From Pisolithus tinctorius (lineage: Eukaryota > Basidiomycota > Agaricomycetes > Boletales > Pisolithaceae), in the NCBI GenBank assembly GCA_024663395.1, contig JANFAH010000008.1:186001-250000 (forward strand): 64,000 bases of DNA. The letters run 5' to 3'. The notes beneath the pieces were generated by a model. It was given only the letters and a program-made list of their open reading frames with translations, did not search any database and was not told where the DNA came from. Position 1 is the stretch's first letter; each line of letters begins with the position of its first letter. Below are positions 53,650-64,000 of this stretch, piece after piece. A program made the position numbers and the translations under genes.

Positions 53650-55865
53650 CTACCTTCGCCTCCTCATTGTTGGAGTAGGATAATTATCATCTGGCCGCCG
53701 TGGGGGCCTACGATTCCGCTCTGGGCGACGAGCCACACCATCCGCTTCTGCTTGATCCAACAGTCTATCGTCCCTGTCCATCGCACGGCCTCTAGGCCTG
53801 GCATTCGAATTCCTACCCACCGGATCAACTCCTGACATAGATAAGCGTGTGTAATTGTGTTATGGATGTATACCTACCATCATTAGGTGATATGACCGTC
53901 TTATCATTCTGGGCTGCTGTAGAATGCTGTAATGAGAGGATTAACCAAGTGTGCATGGAAACCGACCATTGGATCTGATTCTTGGCTTGGGCTTGGGCTT
54001 CCTTGCAGTTGAATCGACACCATCATTGGCATGATTGTCTGATACAATTCTATCAGCAATATTCATTGTTGCCGGATACCACTTACCAGCTGGATTGGGG
54101 TATGCAGTAGCCGTATTGCGCCGGTCTGATGTGGACTGGTTCCGCCGTCTGTTGTCCTCCTGTGCATTGGATGTTCCAGTGGGATGATCTACAGCACACA
54201 ATTCCAAGGTCATGTTAGGGTTACCAGTAAAAAATCTGACCAGCTCCGACATACCATCTATCCGTTGCCGTTTGGTGGAAGGTTTTGTGGGAGGAGCTGG
54301 TTCCTCCTCTGAGTGATGTCCGTAGTCGGAGCCATCATCAGAATTTACTTAATGCGCCATCAGTTATGTATATCCAAATTGATCATGACCTCACCTTCCG
54401 TCCAGGGTCTCTTCCCTTTGGCTTTGTCTGACCGGCGTTGGTGTTTGGAGACCGGCTCCTCCAGAGAACCATCCTGAGATCTCCACCTTCGGAACCGGAA
54501 GACATCTTCTGGGTGCTCCTGCTGTCGCTCCTTCCAGAACTCCAAGGTTTCGATCAGTTCATGATGTGTCAGCCTGGTGGGCTCTTTGAATGGTATATTG
54601 GGAGGAAGATACTTGGAAGACACGTAGGATGCCCGGTTGTCAGCTATTGCGGCCCAAGGTACACTGGCATTCGTCTTCCCACAAGCCAAGCCTGTGTTTA
54701 GATGTTAGTAACTCATCGCCCGTGGAAATTGGCACGTACGATAATGGCCGGTTACGAATACCCTCATGATGTCCTTCAATTCCGGTGTCCGTAAGTCCAA
54801 GAGATTCGGAAGAACGGGCGTGCCATCGTCATTGGTGGACAGGGAGAATTGAGACCGCTTTTTTCCTTTCCGTGCTTTTACTGTGGTTTGACCGGCCTCA
54901 TCCTCTCCGCTGCCATCGTCCGTACCATTGGCCCCGAAGGCCTTCTTTGCGTAGGCTGACCACTTTCCATGAAGGTCTTCCCAATCCGAATAGAGCTCTC
55001 CATCGCCCAGCTCGTCATTGAAGTCATTCCTACACCGGTCAGATATGGTGAAGCCTGTCAGGAAAGCACTCACACTCCAACCATCACTTCGCCATCCTTA
55101 TCCTTCCATGCCGACATGATCACCACTCTCATCCCACACTGCTTCCACATGTCGTACGCAAACTGTTTTGCATACTTTCGGCCCTTACTTGTTGCGGCCC
55201 TGCATTTAAGTTAGTATTGCCCATGGGAGACCTTGGATGCTTACTCTGCCTGGGCTTCGGGTGGCGGCTTTCTCTCGTTCCACTCTTTCGCCAAACGTGC
55301 TGCCTGGTCCAATTCAGCCTTGGTCAATGACTGGACTACCTTCTGAACGGCCGGTTGATAGTGTTTGATCATAGCCGACGTCCCAGGCTGTATTCCGGCC
55401 TTCACAAGTACTTGCTGGATATCCTTCTTACGCTGCAGCTTGATCACCTTTAGGGCCGTCCATTTGGAGCCATACTTGACCAAGGCCTTCCGTGCCCGGG
55501 ACCGACTGTTGTTATACATCCAGTTCTTGATGGCCTGTAAAATATACTTAACACGACTGCAAGCACATCAATACTGTTAAGCTTACTGTCCATTTTCTAT
55601 TCCATTCATTTTGTTTGAGGCTCTTGTTGGCATCCAGCTGCTTGATTTTGTTCCGCATGCCCTCCATCAGTGAGGCCCTTTTGTTTGTGTCAGCTTCCTT
55701 CCAATCCTTTAGACCGTCTTGGAGGATTTGAAGTTCATCCGGTCTCAGCTTTCCCGGCGCAGATTTTGCTGTCTCCGTGCTATCCGAGCTAGATTCCTCA
55801 TCGGAGGAAAAGTCCTCCTCATCTGAGGTATTAACACCATTAGTACTGTGATCACTGCTGGCCAT
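53650..55865 (-). CDS. KDZ-associated protein of unknown function
   Basis: The first exons splice cleanly on the minus strand: 55587-55865, 55245-55534, 55074-55199, 54740-55029, 54395-54691, 54255-54347 and 54087-54188. The last exons down to about 53,650 are less certain. Residues 1-60 are acidic and Ser-rich, followed by a charged helical region (LQRKKDIQQVLVKAGIQPG). Then come MRVVIMSAWKDKDGEV, SLSTNDDGTPVLPNLLDL, NASVPWAAIADNRASYVSSK and LIETLEFWKERQQEHPEDVF. These blocks match a protein I recall as frequent near KDZ transposases in Agaricomycetes. No enzymatic motif is evident; the C-terminus is basic and Arg-rich. Divergent from the KDZ transposase, with 383 bp between start codons. 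Confidence 0.75.
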
Positions 55866-56248
55866 TCTGAATGTTGGAGAAGGTGTTGGGGTTGGTTAGT
55901 TGCAGGTAATGTTACCCTTTGTTGAAAGAAAATTTGGAGTCCGTTCCTCATAGTTACCGTCACCCATTCTTGAATAAAGTTCCAGGGGCCGAGTAATGTT
56001 CCGGTCATGATACATACCCATTGTTAGTATAGTCTTGTTCCAGTCGATCGGTACCGTAGCCAAACATGGTAAGCCGATTCGTCTATCATCCAGTCTGCTA
56101 CTATATATAGATAAAGTATAGTTTGATCCCGATTGGATCTTCTGACATTGATTCCGAGATCCAACTCAAATCATAGTCGTGCCAGGCATCACAATGAGGC
56201 ATGTATGGCTGAGGCCTGCAGACATCCTGCAAGGACTTGATACTAGAC

Positions 56249-59200
56249 ATGGGCAAGTCACGAATCGCCCGAGCTGCAGCAGCCACCCCAGTAACCCATG
56301 TCACTTGGAAAAAAGTGAAAACAACCAGGGGATCCAAAGAAAAGATGGTCAAGTTTACTCCGAGAAAGAAGGCAAGATATGCAACCGGCCAAAGCAACGA
56401 ATCACCTACTAGGGCAGGATCTTCGAGCATCCAGGAACCCAATTTAGTCCAGGGTAATGATGCTGACCTATATTGCTACATGGATGATGCATCACCACCG
56501 AGGACATCAAGAATTCCAAAAAGCCAGGTGTGCATTATCAAACATCCCGGTGCTGGCAATGTGTGCCTTACCGTATTACAGAACAGTTATCTGGAAGAGT
56601 GGCTGCCCTATAAGAGTAGATACCTGTCTGTGCTCCTGGACATGGAGGCCCCACCCGATGTCATGGCTTGTTTTGTGTGTAAAGCAGAAGGGGCACCATA
56701 TAGATGCATGGACTGTGTGCATCGCCCATTGTCTTGTAAAACATGTTGCATCGAGCAACACAAGCTCAGACCGTTCCATCGGGTACAAAAATGGAATGGA
56801 AGATTCTTTGAAGACTTCACTCTACGGCTGGTGAGTTCCAGTTTCAACCCATCATCTGTGATGACTGATATCGTAGGTTGGTTTGGTGCTACACTTGGGC
56901 CATGCCGGAGCACCATGCCCGGCAGGAGAAGGTTCTTGGGAGGATGCTGCCAGCCATGTAGATGATGAGTGGGAGGACATCGAGGAGAGTCAACGACCGG
57001 CACATCTCAACCCACCGGATGATAGAAACTATCTGACAGTTGTGGACACTGGTGGCGTGCACTTTTGCAATGTGCAGTATTGCAACTGCCCTGGGTCTGA
57101 GGATTCACATCTTCAGCTTACCATGGCCGGCCTATTCCCGGCTACGACTAAGGCACCAAGGACGGCTTTCACTTTCCAGGTGCTGGACGACTTCATCAGG
57201 GACAATGTTGAATGTGGAACCTCCGCCATGAACTATTACAGCAAACTTCAGAGAGTCACCTCAAGCGCGTTTCCTCACCTAGTGCTGGTGAGTGCGATCA
57301 CCCCTGGCCTACCATATGCCACATCGCTCATGCTGGTCGAAGAATAGGTATAGGGAATTGCTCAGGGTGTCGAGAATGTGGAGGCTCCTAAAGCTGTTGA
57401 AATGGCAGGGATTCCATCAACAGTCGCCTGATCCCCAGGCCGGTGAACTTGTCCTCTTCTGCCCTGCCTGTCCCCAGCCAGGGATCAATGTACCGGATCA
57501 GGATATCGCTCTCTCTGAGTCCGTATTCTATTCATTGTTTCAAAGGCATTGTTAGCCTGACTTGTGTAGCTGGCGGTTTGCTAGGACCTTTGTGATGGAC
57601 GGCAACTTCAAGGCCGAGCATATGCTGCCCAAGAATGCTGCCGAAGAGGTCTGGCTCATGGATGGAAATGGCTTCATGGTCACATCAGCTCCATACAAGG
57701 AATATTTGACTGGGACCGTAAATAGAATAGAAGTTGGTGCGCCATGATATCTCCAAATGCACCGGACTGATTGCGTCGTGCAGAAATCTGACTGCAATAA
57801 CCACCAGGGCTGTTAATCAAGCAAATGCACAAAGGAATAAGTTGGAATCGACCGGGATTGGTGGATGTGCCTGTGCGAGGCATGGCTGTTTTGTACCTCA
57901 TGCAATGGTCGACTTTCAGAAGGGAGAGCAGTACGCACCAATTCATAGTCCCTGGTCATGACTAACAATATAGCAGGCAGGTCAATATGGATTATGCTCT
58001 GGTCCATGCCATGCACCATGGATTGGACCCCCGGCAACCGGTCATAACCTTTTATGACATCAATTGTCAGTATAGCAAGAACTTGGCCCGCCGGCTTGAG
58101 GAAAATAGATATCTCTCTCTGCCTTCCGGATTACAGATTCAGCCCAGCATTGGACTATGGCATGTCCATGGCCATCAGACAGAGTGCTTCGCCAGATATG
58201 CTCCAAACTTTATTCCGGGTGCCGGCCGGGTGGACGGTGAAATCATGGAGACCCTCTGGTCTTCTCTCAACATAGTCTCACCATCAGCCCTGGGGAATGG
58301 CGACAGCACATCGTCAGGAGTTGCTGGACTTCCAAATGAATGATAGTAACTTCCTCAAAATGATACGGATGCGTATGTCATCACAGTACCTGGTTGACCA
58401 CCGCTTAATTACTTGCACATAGCATCGGCATTGAAACGGAAGTTCAAGGTTGCCAAGCAGTCATTAGCAACAATCCAAGATAAATTCAACGAGTTGGATA
58501 GCAAGGTACCGGATGGCTTGCGTCGGTTATGGGTGGAACAAGAACTTGTGGCGCAGTCATGCCGGCGGAATACTCCGCAGGCCATGGACATATATGAAGT
58601 CCGGCTGGAGAAGGGTAAGGGGGCCAACTGTATCATCTGTCCCATAACTTACGTACATCATGGTAGCACCCACCATGAAAGCCATTGAGATTGACCTAAT
58701 CCATAAGGACCATTCATTCAGCAGCTCACGCGGTTCAGCTACTTGGATTGCACGGGCATTAAAGGCTGAGCAGGCTCAAATAGTGCTTGCTATGGATACA
58801 TGACATATGGACGCCAGGGCAACAGAGGCAGACCGGTTGTCGATTTCGCGCCGGCAAGACCGGTTGCAATCACAGATTGATGCACTAGTACATGGAGCAG
58901 CCCAGTTCATCGGAAATGACTGGCAAGTTGACCCCAGGCAAAGGCCCAGAAGTATAGCCCCACTCGACGGGGACAGTAATGACGAAACTGATGATCCGTT
59001 CCTCCCTGATCGTCCTGGTCACCAGGAGGTCAGCGATGTTCCACTGCCATCATATATCGGAGCACAGTATTTCCATGACATGGGCCTCGGCAGTCTTGTG
59101 GAACAGGAAATACATCTGAGACAGGGCCAGGCAAATGATGCATTGCATGAATTGCGTCTGGCCCTCGTGGACAAGGCCGTGATATTTCGTACAGATGTCC

Positions 59201-59780
59201 GGAAAGGAGGGAACTACAAAATGACAACCCGGGCATGGGGCCGGATATCCAATGCAGAGGCAATGGTTCAGCAGGCATGCCGCCATCTATCGCCAGTGCC
59301 GAAAGCAACTTATTGCACTGGGGGCTGGGGAGGACATTCTTGGCAAATACCAAGAATTGAATAGGGCAGACCTGACTGTGAGTGCCACAATTGCAGACCC
59401 AAATGCAAGAGGTCATCGCGACGACACTCTGGCCTGGTTTTGGACCGTGGACCTTCCCCGGGATTCTGCCATGAATGACAGGATGTCGGAATGTAGGCAG
59501 ATCAATTGGGCTTGTGTGAAATACTGACTGAATTATCACAGTTTATCGAGTCAACTGGCTGCGTACAAAAGCGCTACGGGATCGCTGGGAAGAAGAGCTA
59601 GAGTTACTCACACTGGAGACTGGGTGGACACAGAAATTCTTCTTACACAAGGAGAAATTCTGGAGAGGCCGGCATATGGAGGCATTGGCAGTGGGCAATA
59701 CCGGTTTCGCATGTTATTCGGCTAGGCAGTCCCAGATGTATCGGGATTTAGCAGGAACACTAGGATGTACTTCAAGATAG
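56249..59780 (+). pseudogene. KDZ transposase with CxC zinc domain, few lesions
   Basis: ATG at 56249; exons 56249-56830, 56877-57287, 57343-57522 and further ones. A CxC-type zinc domain (CFVCKAEG, YRCMDC, CKTCC) lies near residues 145-185. The KDZ core follows: NVQYCNCPG, FVMDGNFKAEH, GGCACARHGCFVPHAMVDF, ITFYDINCQY, IGLWHVHGHQTECF and VDGEIMETLWSSLN. The Asp in MDGNF, the Asp in YDINC and the Glu in GEIMETLW are the presumed catalytic triad and are present. Lesions: one extra base near 57,806, one extra G at 58,292-58,295, a frame change near 59,265-59,285, and TGA at 58801-58803 where Arg is expected. Ends at 59780. The homopolymer shift could be a sequence error; together they suggest recent inactivation. 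Confidence 0.88.
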
Positions 59781-59876
59781 GAATTGGCAGAGTAATGTGC
59801 ATATATCTCTAGATAGTATGAAACCAGGGAAATTACATATCAAGATTCTAATGAGATGTGTAATGAGGACAGCACC

Positions 59877-60682
59877 CTACTTATTGCTGGCTCCTGGCCG
59901 GGTAACTGAATTGACTCGGAAGTCCTCAAGCTGGTCCTGTACTTGTCCAAGGCTGTCAAAAAGGGTGAGCCGTTCACTGCAGAATTCCATCACACCATGG
60001 AGCCGGCGAATCTCCTCCTCCTCCTGATGGATCATCTCGTCACAGCTTTCAATCATCCGGCCGATGCTGTCTGATGGCATCTGGTCCATGTCACACAGCA
60101 GTGGGAGACTCTCTTTTCCTTCCTATGGCACAGATGGATTCAATGGAATGATCGAAAAATGACCACCGCGCACCTCAACCCCAACAAAGAATTCCTTGGC
60201 CTCCTGCAAAACTTCCTCCAATGACCGACGATCATACCCATCCAGATGGGTAGGGTCCCTTGTCCACCAGGTATGTGGCATAGGACCGGTGTGGATCATA
60301 CGTCTCACCTCTCCTCTTTTGACCTGCAGCACATTCAACTCCATGATGTGTGCCAGCAGGGCGGTCTCTCCCATATTTTGTACGGCCGTGCACCAAAGCA
60401 GTTCATTGGCAACATGTGGGACCTTCATGATTGTCCCATATGTGTTGCAGGTAGCCAGGGCCTGCTTCAATATATGCTGTGGAAAAGTCTGTGACACAGC
60501 AAACCAGCATCCATTTCGACAAACTCACTGTTTCCACCTGAACCTGCTGATACCAGTCATCTGGCAGTCGATCGCTTGGGTTGTTGGCCTGCTGCAAAGC
60601 ATATGTGAACCGTCTAAATCGGACACCGATGTATTGGATTATCATGGAGAGGTAGGATAGATTAGCGGTCCTGACATCCATG
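59877..60682 (-). pseudogene. Unknown protein of the KDZ block, one in-frame TAG
   Basis: Starts at 60682 (MDVRTANLSYLSMIIQYIGV). An intron (about 60,498-60,536) joins VQVET to TFPQHILKQALATC. The frame continues through HTWWTRDPTHLDGYDRRSL to PLNPSVP, then meets TAG at about 60,123. The same frame stays open to 59,877 with a Glu-rich helical stretch (CDEMIHQEEEEIRRL). No family is recognised. It is divergent from the TET/JBP gene. Confidence 0.6.
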
Positions 60683-61439
60683 GTGATTCGGAGTAGAGTT
60701 GGATTGGGTGAAAATGTTATTACATAGCAATGTGGCTGACACATGTGATAACTGCAAGATAAGAGATCATCAATAATCACATCCCGGGAGGCCAGAATAG
60801 CAAGTGGCCTATCCCGGCGCAGCGGTTATCATGAGCCAAGTGGCTGGATATCAATCTGAACAATGCTGATGATGCGATCGTAGTGTATCTATGCATTACC
60901 GGCACTGCCGGACCTGTACTGGGAAAGGCCGTGTTGCATTTTCTCAATGGCTGTGGAATAGGCAATTAGTTGGAAAGGCCCCAGGCTATCGTCCAATGCT
61001 TGTGGACAGTGTATAATGAAAGGTCCACATGCTGAAATATGACCGGCGTGGTAGGAAGTGTAGCTAGTGCCAGACCCGTAGTAGAACATTGTATCCATGC
61101 ATTACCGGGACTGCCGGACCTGTGCTAGAAAAGGCTGCATCATGTTTTCTCAATGGCTGTGGAATACAAAATTAGGTTGAAAGGCCCCGGTCCATCATCT
61201 AATGCTTTGGCATGGTGTATAAAGGAACATGAACACCATGAAATGGAACCGGTGTGGTCGGAAGTGTAGCTAGCACCGGAGCCATAGCAGAACTCACCAT
61301 CTATCGCCTCTATCTTGGTACCCATACCATGCTGGAATAATCTGTGGAAGCCGGAGGTACTATGCCACCATAGTGGCACCTGTTTTTGAAGGCTTGAATG
61401 GTAATTTACCAACAGCCGTGTAACCATGGCAGCTTCACT
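60683..61439. promoter_or_regulatory. Shared intergenic region upstream of the TET/JBP gene
   Basis: 757 bp between two divergent start codons, more than half of it a 206-bp tandem duplication (separate entry). Promoter role is inferred. Confidence 0.45.
60891..61300. repeat. 206-bp tandem duplication
   Basis: ATGCATTACCGG starts at 60891 and again at 61097. Both copies carry ACTGCCGGACCTGT, TTTTCTCAATGGCTGTGGAA, GAAAGGCCCC and GGAAGTGTAGCTAG. Confidence 0.85.
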
Positions 61440-62808
61440 ATGGTCCGGAAAACACCGGCATACATAGCCACGGTTCAATACTACACACTACAGCTACCAG
61501 ATTACCCGTCATCAACACCGTGCTCGCTATATCGTCTTCCGATCTTAATGGCAATAAATCACAGCGCCACCCGGGATATTACACACTATATGCGCCGGGA
61601 ATTCTCCAGTCAAACCTTCCCGGGACCGAATGCCCCCAAACCAGATCCTCCACTCCAGATTCCAACACATGGCATTGTCGCTATGAATCAGATAGTGGCC
61701 AGCATGCATGCGGCATACAATAATAGAAGTAAGCTGATGTCCCGGCTGAATGTAAAATCAAATCTAAATTGTATTGCAGAGCAAAGTGGCATCGATCTGA
61801 TCCGGCTTTCTGAGCGTCTTTCAGCTATGGAATTGGGGGTTGATGAAACCTGGGAGGCAGGCCACCTGGCAGCGCATCCATCAAGTCTGACCGGCTTTGT
61901 GGATGAACCTACGGTAATCCTCGGTACCGGCGATACCATTGCATTGTGGTACCTTCCCGGCGCCATCACCAATGATTTGCAAGTCAGTTCGAACATTTCC
62001 TTTACACTCTATATTATTCAGGCATCCCTGCAGACACACATGCTTGCCACTCTGGACCCCCTTCACCACGCAATGTCCAAGAGTATGACAAGTGGCTCCT
62101 GGCGGAAAAATGCTGAATATTTCAATCACACTTCACAGTCACCGGGGTGCCTGGAGTTTTCCCCGGCCAGGCACCAACAGGGGCATATGGTATGGCTATA
62201 TTACCTCAGGGGTATGTCTCTCAAGTGGCATCCAGACCCTGAACTTTGCCCCGTCAGTTTCCGCTGACCTACGGATGGATGCCGGTCGTGAATGGTCCCA
62301 GCGGTCTTACCTCCCGGCTGCCATCCTCTCCGGTGCGCTTTCGATTATGCACCCAGGCCTGTATGAGGCTGGAAGGCAAGCCATGCAGTCGTTGGACACA
62401 TGGTCGAGTCAGCATAACCAAGATATGCAGGATGCCTTGCAGCACTGGCCGTCGGTTTTTACTAATGTCTCCGTAATCTCTAACCGGACCACACCCTTTC
62501 ACCGGGACCCACACTCACGGTCCGATTGGTATGACATGCTGGTCACGGTTGGCGATTATGAAGATTGTGTATTGGATATCCCCACGCTTGGCCTTCAGTT
62601 CCTTTACAACCCCGGCACTGTAGTTGCATTTTCCGGCCGGCTTCTTCGACATGGGGTTAGTTCTGTGGGTGGGAACCGATGTTGCTTTGCCTACTACATG
62701 AGGGACAACATACACAACTGGATAGGGATACCCCGTGGGGATTGGATGAGAGTTCAGAATGTCCGGACTTCGTTGATGCCTGCAGGTCCGGTGGGACCTT
62801 CCATATAA
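61440..62808 (+). CDS. TET/JBP-family 2-oxoglutarate/Fe(II) dioxygenase
   Basis: Exons 61440-61982, 62022-62211 and 62258-62808 give 427 residues; the first intron (39 nt, divisible by 3) may be unspliced. The C-terminal domain has the double-stranded beta-helix signature: RTTPFHRD with the metal-binding H-x-D near residues 326-328, the block GLQFLYNPGTVVAFSGRLL, the distal His in LLRHGV near 376, and Arg in NRCCFAYYMR near 385 for 2-oxoglutarate. WYDMLVTVG and YEDCVLDIP match the family. Such enzymes oxidise 5-methylcytosine (TET) or thymine (JBP) in DNA, and fungal members are known companions of KDZ transposases. All visible catalytic residues are intact. The start is uncertain; ATG at 61551 is an alternative. 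Confidence 0.87.
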
Positions 62809-63520
62809 CCTACACTTATCCAATAGGGGGTCCATGTAAAGGTGGTTCTATGGATATTATATGCCATCCCAAGCCAAGTTATTTGCCATATACCTCTCCC
62901 AAAGTCCGACTAGGGCTGGCCCGTAATTGGTGGAACACTTCAACTCGAGCCGAATCCAGTCAGACGGAACACTGGGAGATTGGCTTGCTTGTTGTGCACG
63001 AGACCGTGGCATATGTGCCAGAACACATGGATTGGTGATCATAATACACGGGCTGACTCGAGACAGACGGGACACCGTATCGTGGGCCTCCCGTACACCA
63101 TGAAACACTGGAGTATTCGTCCAGCCTGTCCTACGGGATCACAATATCTGGGCCCACTCCAAGGTCACGGTACAATGGACTATAACCCCTCCATAGTACA
63201 TGGGCACTCCAATTTGGGCTGAGGCCGATGCACACGGCACACTGATATATGCTCCCACCGTTCCAAACAGAACACTGCAGGTCCAGCCAAGCCTTATTAC
63301 ACGGGCCACTGATATATCAGCCCCATAGACAATAGCTTCCCAGCCCAGCCAAAATATATGTGACACTACTTGTATGGCTCATGCATTCACCAGGGGATGC
63401 CAAAAGACTAGCCCATCATCTAAACCGGTAACATCAAGTGGCCTTAACTGGGCATCCATGCCAATCAACCACCATAGGCTGGGCATCTGTCCCGGTCCCT
63501 TAGCATAAGGCCGGTATGTG
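62809..63520. other. Region without a supported gene
   Basis: Follows the TET/JBP gene. The frames at 62,679-63,038 and 62,980-63,222 have no recognised domain. CpGs here are less biased to CCGG than further right. Confidence 0.4.
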
Positions 63521-64000
63521 TCCCGGGTTACGGTCACCAATTGGGAATTTGGCCCGGCTGACTAGACTGTGCCGGAACATATACCGGCCCAATAGAATCC
63601 CACTGGAGTGCCTTCTGAACCACTGTAAATAGCCTGGAGGGTGTCATCCATCCCGGCCAACTGGAATTGGTTCAGAACTGATGCCAAACAACTGCCACCA
63701 GCCCTAGACCTGTGCCGGCCCACTACATTGTGGCCGGTAGGTATCCCGGGTCATGATAAACAACTGGAAATTTGATCCGGCTGACTGGATTTGGCCAGAA
63801 CATATACCGGCACAATAGAATCCCACTGGAGTGCCTTCTGAACCACTGTAAATCTCCTGGAGGGTCTCATCCATCCCGGCCAACTGGAGTTGGTTCAGAA
63901 TTGATGCCAAACAAATGCCAACAGCCCTGAACCTGTGCCGGCCCACTATAATGTGGCCGGTATGTGTCCCGGGTCATGTTCAACAACTGGGAATTTGACC
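63521..64000. repeat. 223-bp tandem repeat running off the window
   Basis: TCCCGGG starts at 63521, 63744 and 63967, a constant period of 223 bp. Units share ACATATACCGGC, AATCCCACTGGAGTGCCTTC and TGTGCCGGCCCACTA. The third unit is cut by the window edge. Confidence 0.92.

Larger units (their letters stand above)
48106..64000. mobile_element. Probable composite KDZ element (boundaries not fixed)
   Basis: Between the minisatellite and the 223-bp tandem repeat at the right edge lie six genes in three head-to-head pairs. They include a KDZ transposase and a TET/JBP dioxygenase, two families whose association in basidiomycete KDZ transposons is established. CCGG-biased CpG use is shared by genes, spacers and flanking repeats, which argues for one unit. 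No terminal inverted repeat or target duplication was found, and the right end is outside the window. Confidence 0.6.

Overview
The window looks like a chromosome segment of an Agaricomycete (Basidiomycota). Reasons: host and element genes are split by many introns of about 45-65 nt; both KDZ and Plavaka DNA transposons are present; a TET/JBP dioxygenase sits beside the KDZ gene; and there are Copia and chromodomain Gypsy retroelements. I see no rRNA, tRNA or CRISPR array.

Left third (1-21.8 kb): old, CpG-depleted repeats. In order: a broken element-associated gene (1-2 kb, minus); a gag-only LTR retrotransposon (2.1-5.7 kb); a decayed Plavaka-type transposase (5.9-9.4 kb); a CpG-stripped copy of a piece of the glycosyltransferase gene found intact at 26.3-28.0 kb (copy at 10.6-10.9 kb); a 5'-truncated Copia element (10.9-21.3 kb) split by a complete Gypsy chromovirus (13,353-20,726, minus, 5-bp target duplication); and a poly(A)-tailed retroposed piece. 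Most stops that break these genes are TGA codons where Arg is expected, as CGA to TGA decay of methylated CpG would produce.

Middle (22-36 kb): CpG-rich host genes. These are a questin-oxidase-like protein, a truncated trypsin-like pseudogene between direct repeats, a type II membrane O-fucosyltransferase-like protein, a P-loop GTPase-like protein, two tandem TKL-type kinases (one with its catalytic Asp changed to Asn), a Ser/Thr-rich single-pass membrane protein and a small secreted protein. A segment of about 2.1 kb carrying the secreted-protein gene is tandemly duplicated. The second copy is interrupted by a complete 7.16-kb Plavaka-type DNA transposon (36,451-43,609) with 30-bp terminal inverted repeats, an unbroken 10-exon transposase gene and a divergent DUF6698-like gene.

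Right third (46.5-64 kb): a short minus-strand LTR with an adjacent gag-like ORF, a long 26/37-bp minisatellite, then a probable composite KDZ element. It has six genes in three consecutive head-to-head pairs: Zn2Cys6-like protein / Ser-Pro repeat protein; KDZ-associated protein / KDZ transposase; unknown protein / TET-JBP dioxygenase. A 223-bp tandem repeat follows and runs off the window. CpGs in this block are strongly concentrated in CCGG. The window thus holds both the mutational footprint of cytosine methylation and a candidate enzyme that oxidises 5-methylcytosine.
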